From assembly GCF_018070025.1 (NCBI RefSeq), contig NZ_JAGPYQ010000001.1, forward strand, positions 6,944,001 through 7,008,000: a DNA stretch of 64,000 bases, written 5' to 3'. How positions within the stretch are numbered: position 1 is the first letter of the stretch; the number at the start of each line of letters is the position of its first letter. A program made the position numbers and the translations under genes. The notes below the pieces were generated by a model, which saw only the letters and a program-made list of their open reading frames with translations, was not told the DNA's origin and searched no databases. Source of the stretch: Streptomyces liliiviolaceus. Lineage in GTDB: Bacteria; Actinomycetota; Actinomycetes; Streptomycetales; Streptomycetaceae. Shown in pieces: positions 51,528 through 61,154 of the stretch.

Positions 51528-53972
51528 TCAGCGCCGCGGCAACGTCAGTTCGAACCACACCGTCTTGCCGGAGCCGGTCCGACTCGTCCCCCACTCACGC
51601 GCCAACGTGCTCACGACCCGCATCCCGCGCCCGAACTCGTCGAGCCGCCCCGCGCTGAGCAACGTGGGCAGGGTGTGATCGTCGTCGTCCACCTCGCACA
51701 GCAGGGTCTCGCCCCGGACCAGCCGGAGGTCGATGGGCCGGCTGTGGGAGTGCCGTACGGCATTGGTGACCAGCTCGCTCACCAGCAGCTCGGCGGTGTC
51801 GGCGACGGAACCGAGACCCCACACATGGAGTTGCTCACGGACCGCCGCACGCGCCCGGCCGGCCTCCCGGGGATCGTGCCCGATCCGCCACTGCGCGACG
51901 TCCTCGGGCTCGATGCCGTTGAGCCGGGCCATCAGGAGCGCCACGTCGTCCTTGCGGCCACCGCGGGTGTTGAGCGCCCGGATGATGGTGTCGCAGGCGT
52001 CGTCCATGGAGGCGGCCGGATGGGCCGCGGACTCGCAGAGCGTGGCGAGGCCGACGCCGATGTCCTCGCCGCGCACCTCGACCAGGCCGTCGGTGCACAT
52101 CACGAGCCGGTCGCCGGGCGCCACCCGCACGCGTACGGACTCGAAGGGCACCCCGCCGACTCCGATGGGCGCGCCGGTCGGCAGTTCCAGCAGATCGCTG
52201 CGGCCGTTCTCGGCGCGGACCAGCACGGGCGGGATGTGCCCCGCGTTGGCGATCTCCAGCTCGCTCGCGATGGGGTCGTAGATCGCGTACAGGCAGGTCG
52301 CGAGGTAGTGCTCGCCGAGTCGCTGCGCCAGGTCGTCGAGGTTGCGCAGGAGTTGGGCGGGTGGCAGGTCGAGGGCCGCCATGGTCTGGACGGCGGTCCG
52401 TAACTGCCCCATCATCGCCGCCGAGTTGAGCCCGTGGCCCATGACGTCCCCGACGACGAGCGCGGTGCGCGAGCCGGGCAGCTTCACCGAATCGAACCAG
52501 TCGCCGCCGACCCGCCCGAGCAGCGTGCCCGGCAGATAGCGGGTCGCGATGTCACAGCCGGACATCCGCGGGGCGATGTGCGGCAGCATGCTGTCCTGGA
52601 GGGTCTCGGCGACACTCTCCTGGTACGTGTACATGCGGGCGTTGTCGAGCACGAGCCCGGCACGCGCGGCGAGTTCGGCGCCGGTGACGCGGTCCATGTC
52701 GTTGAACTCGACGCGCTCCGGGTGCCGCAGAAGGATCATGAAGCCGAGGACGACGTTACGGGCCTTGAGGGGCACGACCAGCATGGAGCGGCCGGTGATG
52801 AGGGGCCGGATGTCGCGCTTCTCGAACTGCGCGGCGATCATGTGGCCCATCTGCTCGCTGATGCGGGGCACGAGGACGGGTTCGCCGGTGGTCATGCACT
52901 GGAAGAACGGGGTGTGCGCGGGAAACGGCATGGCCTCGCCGACCGGCACGACGTCGTCCCAGCGGCCCGGTTCGTCCGTGTGCTCCAGCGCGACCCGGTG
53001 CCACATGGTGGTCGTGTCGGGCACGCCGTCGGAGAAGCCCTCACCGGCGACGACCTGTTCGCGCAGATACGTCCCGGCCACGTCGGTGAAGCGCGGGACG
53101 ACGGCCCGGCTGACCTCGACGATGGTGCGGGACAGGTCGAGCGAGGTGCCGATGCGTCCGCTGACCTCGTTCAGGAACTCCAGCCGCTCCCGTACGGCCA
53201 CGAACTCCAGGTCCTCGGCCTCGTCCTCGGCGTCCTGCGGCAGGGGTTCGCCCGACAGGGCCGCGGCGGCGGCCCGCTGTCGGCGCTCCTTGCGCTCGGT
53301 GCGGCGCGGGACACCCCAGTCGGGGGTGACGGGGACGCGGTCGTTCTGGCTGAACTCCAGGACGGGGTAGCCCAGTTCGAGGACCTGGGAGACGATACGG
53401 GCGCTTTCGCCCACGCTCATGCTCGGCAGGATCTCGGGCAGTCTGCGTGCCAGGTCCTCGGCGCCGGGGAAGTCGGTGTGCAGCGCGAACCCGGGCGCGA
53501 TGCGCTCGACGGCGGCGCCGGCGCCGGCCGCGTCGGCGTCCTCGGGACGCAGTGCGCCCGCGTCGGCGGCGAGGACCAGCAGGCGCTCGGCCCCCGGGCC
53601 CACCAGTGGATACGCCCACCACAGGACGTCGATCCGGTCGCTGTCCGCGGCCGTCAGCCGTGCGCGGCCCGCGGCCGGGTAGAACAGCCGTCCGTCCAGG
53701 GAGGATTCGAGGTCGGGGCCGAGTCCGTCGTACGCGGCGTACGCGCCGAAGGGGGCGGCCTCGTCGTCCTCGGGCAGCGCGCCGGAGACCGGGAGCAGGT
53801 CGGCGACGGGGCGGCCCACGGCTTCTTCCCTCGCGGTGCCGAAGAGGCGGCGGGCGCCGCGGCTCCAGTGCGAGACCAGTCCTTCGCGGTCCACGACGAC
53901 CACGGCCAGCGGAATCCGCCCTGCCGCGGCGACCCCGTGCGGAGGGTCGGCCCTCTCGGTGCCACGGTCCAT
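51528..53972 (-). CDS. PAS-GAF-PP2C(SpoIIE)-RsbW-type ATPase regulator
   Basis: 814 residues. PAS-like N-terminus (IPLAVVVVDREGLVSHWSRGARRLFG), GAF domain (~265-440, with LDLSRTIVEVSRAVVPRFTD), SpoIIE/PP2C phosphatase domain (~445-670: GGDWFDSVKLPGSRTALVVGDVMGHG, CTDGLVEVRG, GRKDDVALL) and a C-terminal HATPase (~690-814: ELLVSELVTNAVRHS, GRGMRVVSTLAREWG). PP2C releases anti-sigma antagonists; the RsbW-like end could bind a sigma factor or its antagonist. The layout fits a one-protein partner-switching module, possibly for the SigB-type sigma factor near 14.4 kb (inference). ATG 53972. Confidence 0.94.
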   Translation of the reverse strand: MDRGTERADPPHGVAAAGRIPLAVVVVDREGLVSHWSRGARRLFGTAREEAVGRPVADLLPVSGALPEDDEAAPFGAYAAYDGLGPDLESSLDGRLFYPAAGRARLTAADSDRIDVLWWAYPLVGPGAERLLVLAADAGALRPEDADAAGAGAAVERIAPGFALHTDFPGAEDLARRLPEILPSMSVGESARIVSQVLELGYPVLEFSQNDRVPVTPDWGVPRRTERKERRQRAAAAALSGEPLPQDAEDEAEDLEFVAVRERLEFLNEVSGRIGTSLDLSRTIVEVSRAVVPRFTDVAGTYLREQVVAGEGFSDGVPDTTTMWHRVALEHTDEPGRWDDVVPVGEAMPFPAHTPFFQCMTTGEPVLVPRISEQMGHMIAAQFEKRDIRPLITGRSMLVVPLKARNVVLGFMILLRHPERVEFNDMDRVTGAELAARAGLVLDNARMYTYQESVAETLQDSMLPHIAPRMSGCDIATRYLPGTLLGRVGGDWFDSVKLPGSRTALVVGDVMGHGLNSAAMMGQLRTAVQTMAALDLPPAQLLRNLDDLAQRLGEHYLATCLYAIYDPIASELEIANAGHIPPVLVRAENGRSDLLELPTGAPIGVGGVPFESVRVRVAPGDRLVMCTDGLVEVRGEDIGVGLATLCESAAHPAASMDDACDTIIRALNTRGGRKDDVALLMARLNGIEPEDVAQWRIGHDPREAGRARAAVREQLHVWGLGSVADTAELLVSELVTNAVRHSHSRPIDLRLVRGETLLCEVDDDDHTLPTLLSAGRLDEFGRGMRVVSTLAREWGTSRTGSGKTVWFELTLPRR

Positions 53973-54131
53973 GGCTCAGGCCCTCTCTCCCACGGTCCGC
54001 AAGATCTGTGCCACCACTCCCACCACGGTACGTCCGCGTCCGACGGCGATGTGCGCCATTCCCCGAATTCCCTCCGGCGCACACCGCCCCCGCAGGCCCG
54101 CACCCAATAGACCCGCCGAGCCCCCCACCGC

Positions 54132-54532
54132 CCAGGGGCGCGGGGAACTCCGCGACCAGCCCCCACCGCCCCGCACCCGACAAACTCGCCGAGCCCCCAC
54201 CACCCCAGGGGCGCGGGGAACGGCGCGGCCAGCCCCCACGGGCGTGCAGCCGACGCACTGCCCAAGCCCCCCAAGGGGCGCGGGGAACGGCGCAATCTTT
54301 CGGCTGCGGACCGGTGGGGGCTGGCCGCGCAGTTCCCCGCGCCCCTAGGTAGGTGGGGGCTCAGGTAGACCGTCGACCGCAGGCCGGTGGGGGCCGGTCG
54401 CGCAGTTCCCCGCGCCCCTAGGTGAGTGGGGGCTGGCCACGCCGTTCCCCGTGCCCCTGAGTGGGTGGGGGGCTCAGGCAGACCGTCGGTCGCAGGCCGG
54501 TGGGGGCCGGTCGCGCCGTTCCCCGCGCCCCC
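54132..54532. repeat. Dense GC-rich repeat array (about seven copies)
   Basis: Plus-oriented copies near 54132, 54207 and 54271, then minus-oriented copies near 54325, 54398, 54436 and 54510. Units carry the GTGGGGGCTGG and CAGACCGTCG/CAGGCCGGTGGGGG parts between cores. The array fills the 576-base gap between the SpoIIE-type start and the MFS 3' end. Unlike most clusters, the outer copies point outward, not toward the stop codon. No gene. Confidence 0.85.
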
Positions 54533-54548
54533 AAAGAAGGGCGCGCCC

Positions 54549-56951
54549 TCAGTCGTCCTCGTGGCCCAGTTGCAGGTCGCGTTCCGTGCGTCCGCCCCCC
54601 GCCACCTGGAGAACCGTGGCCACCGGCGGGTACCCCGCCGCGATCACCGTGTACTCGCCCGACGAGAGGTCGATGAACCGGAACGCCCCGTCACCCCCGG
54701 TGGTCAACGTGTCCACCACGTTCCCCGCCGCGTCGAGCAGCGTCACCCGCGCGTCCTCGACCGGCCGCCCCCCACTGGCCCGCACGGTCCCCCGCAGCAC
54801 CGCCCCGCCCGCGAGCTCGACGTCCTGCCGGGTCTCGCGCGCGGCCTGCACGCTGACCGGCAGCGCGGCCGGGCGGAAGGCCGGAGCGCTCCCGGCCAGC
54901 GTGTACTCCCCCGCCACCAGCTCCGTGATGACATAGCCGCCCTCGCGCCCGCTGCGCGTCGCGGCGACGACCTCCCCGTGCACGTTGGTGAGCGTGACGG
55001 TCGCGTCCCGCACGGGCGTCCCGTCCGCCGTGACGACGCTCCCGGCCAGCCGCCCCGCCCCGCCGAGGACCACGTCCAGTTCCACGGGCCGTTCGCCGAC
55101 GGTGACGCTGACCGCCTGCGGCTGATGCCCGCCGGCCGCGGCGATCAGGACGTACGACCCCGATCCGGGCGTCGACAGCGCGTACCGGCCGTCCTCGCCG
55201 CTCGCACCCCGCCCGATCTGCTGCCCCGCGACATCGATGAGGGTGAGCGCGGCACGCGGCACGACCGTGCCGTCGGGGTGCTGCACGGTGCCGCAGACGG
55301 GGATCCCGGCGGCGTACGACGAACGGGCGCCGGGCAGCGGGGTGTTGGCCGGCGCGGCGGTCTCGGGGGCTGCGGTGGGGGTGTGGTGGGACACCAGGGG
55401 TTTCTCCTTGAGGAAGAAGGCGACGAGCAGGCCCAGGACGAGCACCGGCACGAGGTAGAGGAAGATCCGCGGCATCGCGTCGGTGTACGCCGCGATGTAG
55501 CCGTCGCGCAGTGCGGCGGGCAGCGCGTGGACGAGTTGCGGAGTGATGGACTCGGGGTCGGGCACGCCGGCCCCGGCGGGCAGCCGGTCGGCGAGGGAGT
55601 CGGCGAGCCGGTTCGCGAAGAGCGTGCCGAAGACCGCCGCGCCGACGCTGCCGCCGATCTGCCGGAAGTAGTTGTTGGCGCTGGTCGCGGTACCGAGGTC
55701 GTGCGGGTGGACGGAGTTCTGCACGGCGAGGATCAGCACGGGCATGACCAGGCCGATCCCGGCGCCGAGCAGGGCCATCCACACGCTGTAGTGCAGCCGG
55801 GGCGTGTCGGCTTCGAGCCGTGAGAGCAGCCCCATGCCGAGGACCGACAGGGCGCCGCCGAGGATCGGATAGATCTTGTAGCGGCCGCTGCGGCTGATGA
55901 GGTGGCCCGAGACGATCGAGGCGCCGACGATGCCGCCCATCATGGGGAGCATGAGCAGGCCGGACTCGGTGGCGCTGGCGCCGTCGACCATCTGCAGGTA
56001 CGTGGGCAGATAGCTGGCCGCGCCGAAGAGGGCGACGCCGACGATCACCCCCACGAGGGCGGTGATGTTGAAGACGCCGTCGCGGAACAGCCGTAGCGGG
56101 ATGAGGGGTTCGGCCGCGCGGTGCTCGGCGACGAGGAAGAGCACGGTCGAGGCGACGGCTCCCGCGGCGAGCCCCAGGACGACCCGCGAGCCCCACGCGT
56201 ACTCCGTGCCGCCCCAACTGGTCAGCAGGACGAGGCAGGTGGAGGCGGCGGCGAGCAACAGGGCGCCCAGGACGTCCAGTCGGGGCCTGGCGGTGGGCTT
56301 CGGCAGTTCGAGGACGACGGCCACGACGGCGAGCGTGACCAGGCCGAAGGGGACATTGATGTAGAAGCACCAGCGCCAGGAGAGATGGTCGGTGAAGTAG
56401 CCGCCGAGCAACGGGCCCGCGACGGAGGCGAGTCCGAACGCGGCGCCGATCATCCCCATGAAGCGGGCCCGCTCCCGGGCCGGCACGACGTCCGCGATGA
56501 TGGCCTGTACACCGATCATGAGGCCGCCGGCGCCGACGCCCTGGAGGGCCCGGAAGGCGATCAACTGGTCCATCGTGCGCGACCATCCGGCCAGCGCGGA
56601 GCCGATGACGAAGACGACGATGGCGAACTGGAAGACGCCCTTGCGGCCGTACAGATCGCCGAACTTGCCGTAGACGGGCAGTCCCACGGTCGACGTGAGC
56701 AGATACGCGGTGATCGCCCAGGACATCTTGTCCAGGCCGTGCAGCTCTCCGACGATCTTCGGGAGCGCGGTGGCGACGATCATCTGCTCCAGCGCCGCGA
56801 GGAGCAGCGCGAGCATGAGCGCGAAGAAGACCAGGCGTACACGGCGCGGGCTCAGTGTCTCCAACTGTGGGAGATCGGGCGGCGCTTGGGGTGTGTCGGG
56901 GGCCGGAGAGGAAACGTCCCGTCCGCTCTCCACCAGAGCCGTTCCGCCCAC
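54549..56951 (-). CDS. EmrB/QacA-type MFS exporter with C-terminal carboxypeptidase-regulatory-like domains
   Basis: About 800 residues from GTG 56951 (GAGGGGAG six bases upstream). Residues ~35-530 are a 14-helix DHA2 drug exporter: [38 protein letters not shown] (loop motif A), [25 protein letters not shown] (motif C type). From about 560 to 800 come three repeats of the CarboxypepD-regulatory/beta-sandwich kind ([74 protein letters not shown]). A soluble domain of this size is unusual for this exporter class. Substrate unknown. Confidence 0.9.
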   Translation of the reverse strand: MGGTALVESGRDVSSPAPDTPQAPPDLPQLETLSPRRVRLVFFALMLALLLAALEQMIVATALPKIVGELHGLDKMSWAITAYLLTSTVGLPVYGKFGDLYGRKGVFQFAIVVFVIGSALAGWSRTMDQLIAFRALQGVGAGGLMIGVQAIIADVVPARERARFMGMIGAAFGLASVAGPLLGGYFTDHLSWRWCFYINVPFGLVTLAVVAVVLELPKPTARPRLDVLGALLLAAASTCLVLLTSWGGTEYAWGSRVVLGLAAGAVASTVLFLVAEHRAAEPLIPLRLFRDGVFNITALVGVIVGVALFGAASYLPTYLQMVDGASATESGLLMLPMMGGIVGASIVSGHLISRSGRYKIYPILGGALSVLGMGLLSRLEADTPRLHYSVWMALLGAGIGLVMPVLILAVQNSVHPHDLGTATSANNYFRQIGGSVGAAVFGTLFANRLADSLADRLPAGAGVPDPESITPQLVHALPAALRDGYIAAYTDAMPRIFLYLVPVLVLGLLVAFFLKEKPLVSHHTPTAAPETAAPANTPLPGARSSYAAGIPVCGTVQHPDGTVVPRAALTLIDVAGQQIGRGASGEDGRYALSTPGSGSYVLIAAAGGHQPQAVSVTVGERPVELDVVLGGAGRLAGSVVTADGTPVRDATVTLTNVHGEVVAATRSGREGGYVITELVAGEYTLAGSAPAFRPAALPVSVQAARETRQDVELAGGAVLRGTVRASGGRPVEDARVTLLDAAGNVVDTLTTGGDGAFRFIDLSSGEYTVIAAGYPPVATVLQVAGGGRTERDLQLGHEDD

Positions 56952-57173
56952 GTGCTGCTCCCCTCGTCGCGCCTGCGGGGCCCATTTCTCGCATTGTGCG
57001 ACATCTGGGAGCAAGCGCGACGAGTCGCCCTGGGACGGGCTCCGGCGGACGTATTCGCCGGTCGGAGCCCTACGGCGTACAACTGGGCGCGTACGGAAAA
57101 CCACTCGAAACGGTGAGCGTGAAAATCGCCCGAGTCGGCGGGGCCCAGGAAGGCGGGGAGTCGCCGCAGGGGG

Positions 57174-57617
57174 CTACTTCTCCACCTCGGCGGCGAGCTT
57201 CGCCAGCACCTCGTCGTAGATGCGGCCGAGGCCCTTGGGCGCGAAGGTCCGCTCGAAGAACCCGCCGATGCCGCCGGCTCCGTCCCACACGGTGGTGACG
57301 ACGACACGCGACCTGCCCTCGCCGGCCGGGGTGACCCGCCAGGTGGTGACCATCGAGGAGTTGCGGTCCTTCTCGACGAGTTCGCCGTCGGTGGGCTCGC
57401 TCACGTCGAGCAGGCAGTCGCGGATGCGCTTGCTGGTGGCCTGGAGCTTCCAGTGGACGACGGTTCCCTCGCCGTCACCGCCCTCCCGGACCTCGTACTC
57501 GCTGAAGTGCTCGCTCAGGAGCTTCGAACGCGTGCCGTTGTAGTCGGCCAGCGCGTCGAACACGTCGTCCGGCTGACCCGTCACGACTCGCTCGGTGGTG
57601 GCCTCGACCTGCGCCAT
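57174..57617 (-). CDS. SRPBCC-family protein
   Basis: 147 residues from ATG 57617 with GGAGG six bases upstream. VEATTERVVTGQPDDVFDALADY is the START/cyclase-type first strand, then TVVHWKLQATSKRIRDCLLDVSEP and RVVVTTVWDGAGGIGGFFERTFAPKGL. A single hydrophobic-ligand fold; function unknown. Divergent from the SOS-box radical SAM gene. Confidence 0.9.
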   Translation of the reverse strand: MAQVEATTERVVTGQPDDVFDALADYNGTRSKLLSEHFSEYEVREGGDGEGTVVHWKLQATSKRIRDCLLDVSEPTDGELVEKDRNSSMVTTWRVTPAGEGRSRVVVTTVWDGAGGIGGFFERTFAPKGLGRIYDEVLAKLAAEVEK

Positions 57618-57723
57618 TGCGTTCCTCCAGCACTCGGGATCTCGGGCGTCAGCGCTCAGCCAACCATCAGGCGGCCGAGCCGCCCAAATCGGGGTCCGCA
57701 ACGACGGGGTCGCACGATCAAGG

Positions 57724-57735
57724 GAACATGTGTTC
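57724..57735. promoter_or_regulatory. SOS box (GAAC-N4-GTTC)
   Basis: GAACATGTGTTC at 57724-57735, 33 bases before the radical SAM start. The actinobacterial LexA site consensus has GAAC-N4-GTTC at its core; both arms are exact. Confidence 0.7.
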
Positions 57736-57767
57736 TATTCTGTGGTCAGTGCTATCGAGGAGGCGTC

Positions 57768-58808
57768 ATGCGGTGGGAGAACCTCGCAGTGGAGTCCGGC
57801 GGGAATCCATCGGCCAAGCCCACGAACCCCGCGCTGTTCGGCGCGGAGACGGTGACCACCCGGACGTTCGACACGCCCGAGTTCCGTGGGATCACCTTCC
57901 ACGAGATCCGGGCCAGGTCGATCGTCAACCGCGTACCGGGGGCCTCGCGCATGCCCTTCGAGTGGACGGTCAACCCCTACCGGGGGTGCACGCACGCGTG
58001 TGTCTACTGTTTCGCCCGCAAGACCCACAGTTATCTGGACCTCGACACCGGTCTCGGCTTCGACAGCCAGATCGTGGTGAAGGTGAACGCCCCGGAGGTG
58101 CTGCGGCGCCAGCTCGGCTCACGGCGCTGGCTCGGTGACCACATCGCGATGGGCACCAACGTGGACTGCTACCAGCGCGCCGAGGGCCGCTACCGGCTGA
58201 TGCCCGGCATCATCGCGGCCCTGCGCGACCACGCGAACCCCTTCTCCATCCTCACGAAGGGCACGCTGATCCTGCGCGACCTGGACCTCCTGAAGCAGGC
58301 GGCGGCCGTCACCGAGGTGGGGATCTCCGTCTCCGTGGGCTTCACCGACCTCGACCTGTGGCGGACCGTGGAGCCGGGCACGCCCGCCCCGGAGCGCCGC
58401 CTGGACGTCGTCCGCACCCTGAGCGCGCACGGCATCGACTGCGGGGTCCTGATGGCCCCCGTGATCCCCTTCCTCGGCGACGACCCCAACCAACTGCGCG
58501 CGACCGTACGGGCGATCGCCGCGTCCGGCGCGACCTCGGTGACCCCGCTCGTGCTGCATCTGCGGCCCGGGGCACGTGAGTGGTTCATGGGCTGGCTGGG
58601 ACACCACCACCCGCACCTGGTGCGCCGGTACGAGCGGCTGTACGCCGAGGGCGCGTACGCCCCGAAGTGGTACCAGCGGCGGATCACCCGGCAGGTGCAC
58701 GAGCTGGCCGAGGAGTACGGGATAGGCCCCACGCGCGCGGGGATGCCCCGCAGGATCCCGGTGCCCGAACCGGTCGCTCCGGGACCCACCCAGCTCACCC
58801 TTCTGTGA
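57768..58808 (+). CDS. Rv2578c-like radical SAM protein
   Basis: 346 residues. The radical SAM motif is YRGCTHACVYCFARKTH (CxxxCxxC), after the conserved NPYRGC; later NVDCYQRAEGRYRLMPGI and ISVSVGFTDLDLW. This is the DNA-photolyase-spl-like SplB branch known as the Rv2578c family. A canonical SOS box sits directly before it, so expression after DNA damage is likely, with a possible role in DNA repair (inference). ATG 57768 with GAGGAGG nearby. Confidence 0.92.
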   Translation: MRWENLAVESGGNPSAKPTNPALFGAETVTTRTFDTPEFRGITFHEIRARSIVNRVPGASRMPFEWTVNPYRGCTHACVYCFARKTHSYLDLDTGLGFDSQIVVKVNAPEVLRRQLGSRRWLGDHIAMGTNVDCYQRAEGRYRLMPGIIAALRDHANPFSILTKGTLILRDLDLLKQAAAVTEVGISVSVGFTDLDLWRTVEPGTPAPERRLDVVRTLSAHGIDCGVLMAPVIPFLGDDPNQLRATVRAIAASGATSVTPLVLHLRPGAREWFMGWLGHHHPHLVRRYERLYAEGAYAPKWYQRRITRQVHELAEEYGIGPTRAGMPRRIPVPEPVAPGPTQLTLL

Positions 58809-59055
58809 CCGGCGCTCCTCACCCACCTGCACCGACATCCCCACCGCACCGGCACCACCAGCCCTCACACACCGGCACAGCCGGCCCTCACACACCGCCC
58901 GGCACCCCTTGCCCGGCATCCGGCCGTAAACCGCGGCCCAATGGGGTCAACTCTCGGCAGAAGCGGTCCTTCCGGGCGCCCGCCCCGGGACGATACGGCC
59001 AGGGCCGTGAGGTGCACGGCCCCCTGTCCGGTACATCGATGTGAGGCGATTCATT

Positions 59056-60639
59056 GTGAACCGACGCGCAGCCGCTCTGTGCGGTGCCGCCGCCGTGGTT
59101 GCCGGAATGATCACCGCGGTCCCGGCCGGCGCGAGCCCGGCCCCCGCGGGCCCCGCCGTCCCGGCGGCCGGGCCCACCTGGAAGAAGTGCGGCACCAAGA
59201 ACTACCCGACGCTCCAGTGCGCGTCCCTGAAGGTGCCCCTCGACCACACGAACCCGCAGGGCCGGAAGATCACGCTCGCGCTGTCCCGGGTCCCGCACAC
59301 CTCCAAGAAGGCCTATCAGGGCCCCCTGCTGGTGAACCCGGGCGGTCCCGGCGGCAGCGGTCTGACCCTCGCCGGATTCGTCGCCGCCTCGCTGCCGAAG
59401 AACGTGGCGGCCCAGTACGACGTCATCGGCTTCGACCCGCGCGGGGTCGGCGCGAGCCGGCCCGCCCTGAACTGCCGGCCGGGGCACTTCAAGCCGGTGC
59501 GCCCCGACTCGCTGCCGACGACGCCCGCTCTCGAAGAGGCCAACCTAGACCGCGTCGAGGCCTTCGCGAAGGCCTGCGCGACCAAGTACGGGGACCTGCT
59601 GCCGTACATCGACACGGTGAGCGCGGTCCAGGACATGGACGCGATCCGCGGCGCCCTGGGCGCCAGGAAGATCAACTACTTCGGGTACTCGTACGGCACC
59701 TACCTGGGCGCCGTCTACGCCAAGCTCCACCCCGGGCGGGTACGGCGCATGGTGCTGGACTCCGTCGTCGATCCCACCGGCGTCTGGTACGACGACAACA
59801 TCGCCCAGGACTACGCGTTCAACTCCCGCCACCGGGCCTTCATGGCCTGGGTCGCCAAGCACGACGCCACGTACGGGCTGGGCACCGATCCGGAGCGGAT
59901 CGAGGCGGCCTGGTACGCGATGCGGGCGGCGCTGGCGAAGAAGCCCGCGGACGGGACGGTCGGCGCCTCGGAGCTGGAGGACACCTTCTCCCCCGGCGCC
60001 TACTTCAACGGCTACTGGCCGTATCTCGCCGACGCGTTCGCGGCCTACGTGAAGACGAAGAACGACGATCCGCTGGTCGAGGCGTACGAGAACTTCGGTG
60101 CCGTCGACACCGCGGGCGACAACGGCTACAGCGTCTACACCTCGGTGCAGTGCCGTGACGCGGGCTGGCCGCGCGACTGGGACGAGTGGCGCCACGACAA
60201 CTGGAACGTGTACAAGAAGGCGCCCTTCATGACCTGGAGCAACGCCTGGTACAACGCCCCGTGCGCGTTCTGGCCCACCGACTCGGCCGAGCCCGTGGAC
60301 GTCTCCAACGACGCGGTGCCGCCGGTGCTGCTGTTCCAGGCGACGGACGACGCGGCCACCCCGTACGAGGGCGGTGTCACGGTCCATCACCTGCTGGGCG
60401 GCTCCAGCCTGGTGGTCGAGGAGGGCGGCGGCAACCACGGTGTCACGCTGAGCGGGAACACCTGCCTGGACAAGCACCTGACCGCCTATCTGACCGACGG
60501 CCGGGTGCCGCGCGGGAACGGCGAGGCCGACGCGGTGTGCCCGAAGCTGCCCGACCCCAAGCCGCTGACCGCGAAGGCGGGCACGGGCACGGCCTCGCGC
60601 GGCGCGACCCTGCACGGCCTGATCGGCTTCCGGGGCTAG
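59056..60639 (+). CDS. Secreted S33-type alpha/beta hydrolase (tripeptidyl-aminopeptidase-like)
   Basis: 527 residues from GTG 59056. The signal peptide runs about 1-27 (RRAAALCGAAAVVAGMITAVPAGA). Oxyanion region NPGGPGGSG, nucleophile GYSYGTYLG, Asp in FQATDDAATPYEG, His in GGGNHGVTL. This is the TAP/SlpD-like family of exported peptidases. GTG 59056 has TGAGGCG seven bases upstream; GTG 59041, five codons earlier, lacks one. The gap 58809-59055 shows only short direct repeats (CCCTCACACACCG). Confidence 0.93.
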   Translation: MNRRAAALCGAAAVVAGMITAVPAGASPAPAGPAVPAAGPTWKKCGTKNYPTLQCASLKVPLDHTNPQGRKITLALSRVPHTSKKAYQGPLLVNPGGPGGSGLTLAGFVAASLPKNVAAQYDVIGFDPRGVGASRPALNCRPGHFKPVRPDSLPTTPALEEANLDRVEAFAKACATKYGDLLPYIDTVSAVQDMDAIRGALGARKINYFGYSYGTYLGAVYAKLHPGRVRRMVLDSVVDPTGVWYDDNIAQDYAFNSRHRAFMAWVAKHDATYGLGTDPERIEAAWYAMRAALAKKPADGTVGASELEDTFSPGAYFNGYWPYLADAFAAYVKTKNDDPLVEAYENFGAVDTAGDNGYSVYTSVQCRDAGWPRDWDEWRHDNWNVYKKAPFMTWSNAWYNAPCAFWPTDSAEPVDVSNDAVPPVLLFQATDDAATPYEGGVTVHHLLGGSSLVVEEGGGNHGVTLSGNTCLDKHLTAYLTDGRVPRGNGEADAVCPKLPDPKPLTAKAGTGTASRGATLHGLIGFRG

Positions 60640-60647
60640 CAGCGACC

Positions 60648-60680
60648 GACCGGGGCCGGTCCCTGCCGACCGGCCCCGTC
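60648..60680 (+). terminator. Stem-loop after the S33 gene
   Basis: GACCGGGGCCGGTC at 60648-60661 pairs with GACCGGCCCCGTC at 60668-60680 (one bulge, 6-base loop), nine bases after the stop. Two further CCGGTCGGGCTGATCGGGG copies follow (60681-60720). Confidence 0.65.
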
Positions 60681-60755
60681 CGGGCTGATCGGGGCCGGTC
60701 GGGCTGATCGGGGCCGGTCGGGGGCGTTGTCAGTGCCGTGGTGCAGGATTGATCC

Positions 60756-61154
60756 ATGACCGGACCGATCCGCATCACCGCCCCCGACGGCGTCGCCCCC
60801 GCCGCCGCGTACGCGCACGTCGTCATGGGCACGGGCCGCTTCGTCGCGGTCTCGGGCCAGTTGGCGCTCGACGAGGCCGGAGACGTGGTCGGCGAGGGCG
60901 ATCCGGCGGCGCAGGCCCGTCAGGTCTTCGAGAACCTGCGGCGCTGCCTCGCCGCGGCCGGCACCGGCTTCGACGACGTGGTCAAACTGACCTACTTCGT
61001 CACGGACATGGCCCACATGCCGGCCATCCGCGCGGCCCGGGCCGAGCACATCCCGCAGGACCGCCTCCCGGCCGCCTCCGCCGTCCAGGTCGCCGCCCTC
61101 GTCCGCCCGGAGTTCCTGATGGAGATAGAGGCGTTCGCGATACTGCCCGGATGA
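60756..61154 (+). CDS. RidA-family protein
   Basis: 132 residues. AAAYAHVVMGTGRFVAVSGQLALDEAG, QARQVFENLRRCLAAAGTGFDDVVKLTYFVTDM and VAALVRPEFLMEIEAFAILPG make the complete YjgF/Rid fold. RidA enzymes deaminate reactive imines made by PLP enzymes. ATG 60756 with AGGA seven bases upstream. It overlaps the GNAT gene by ATGA. Confidence 0.93.
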   Translation: MTGPIRITAPDGVAPAAAYAHVVMGTGRFVAVSGQLALDEAGDVVGEGDPAAQARQVFENLRRCLAAAGTGFDDVVKLTYFVTDMAHMPAIRAARAEHIPQDRLPAASAVQVAALVRPEFLMEIEAFAILPG

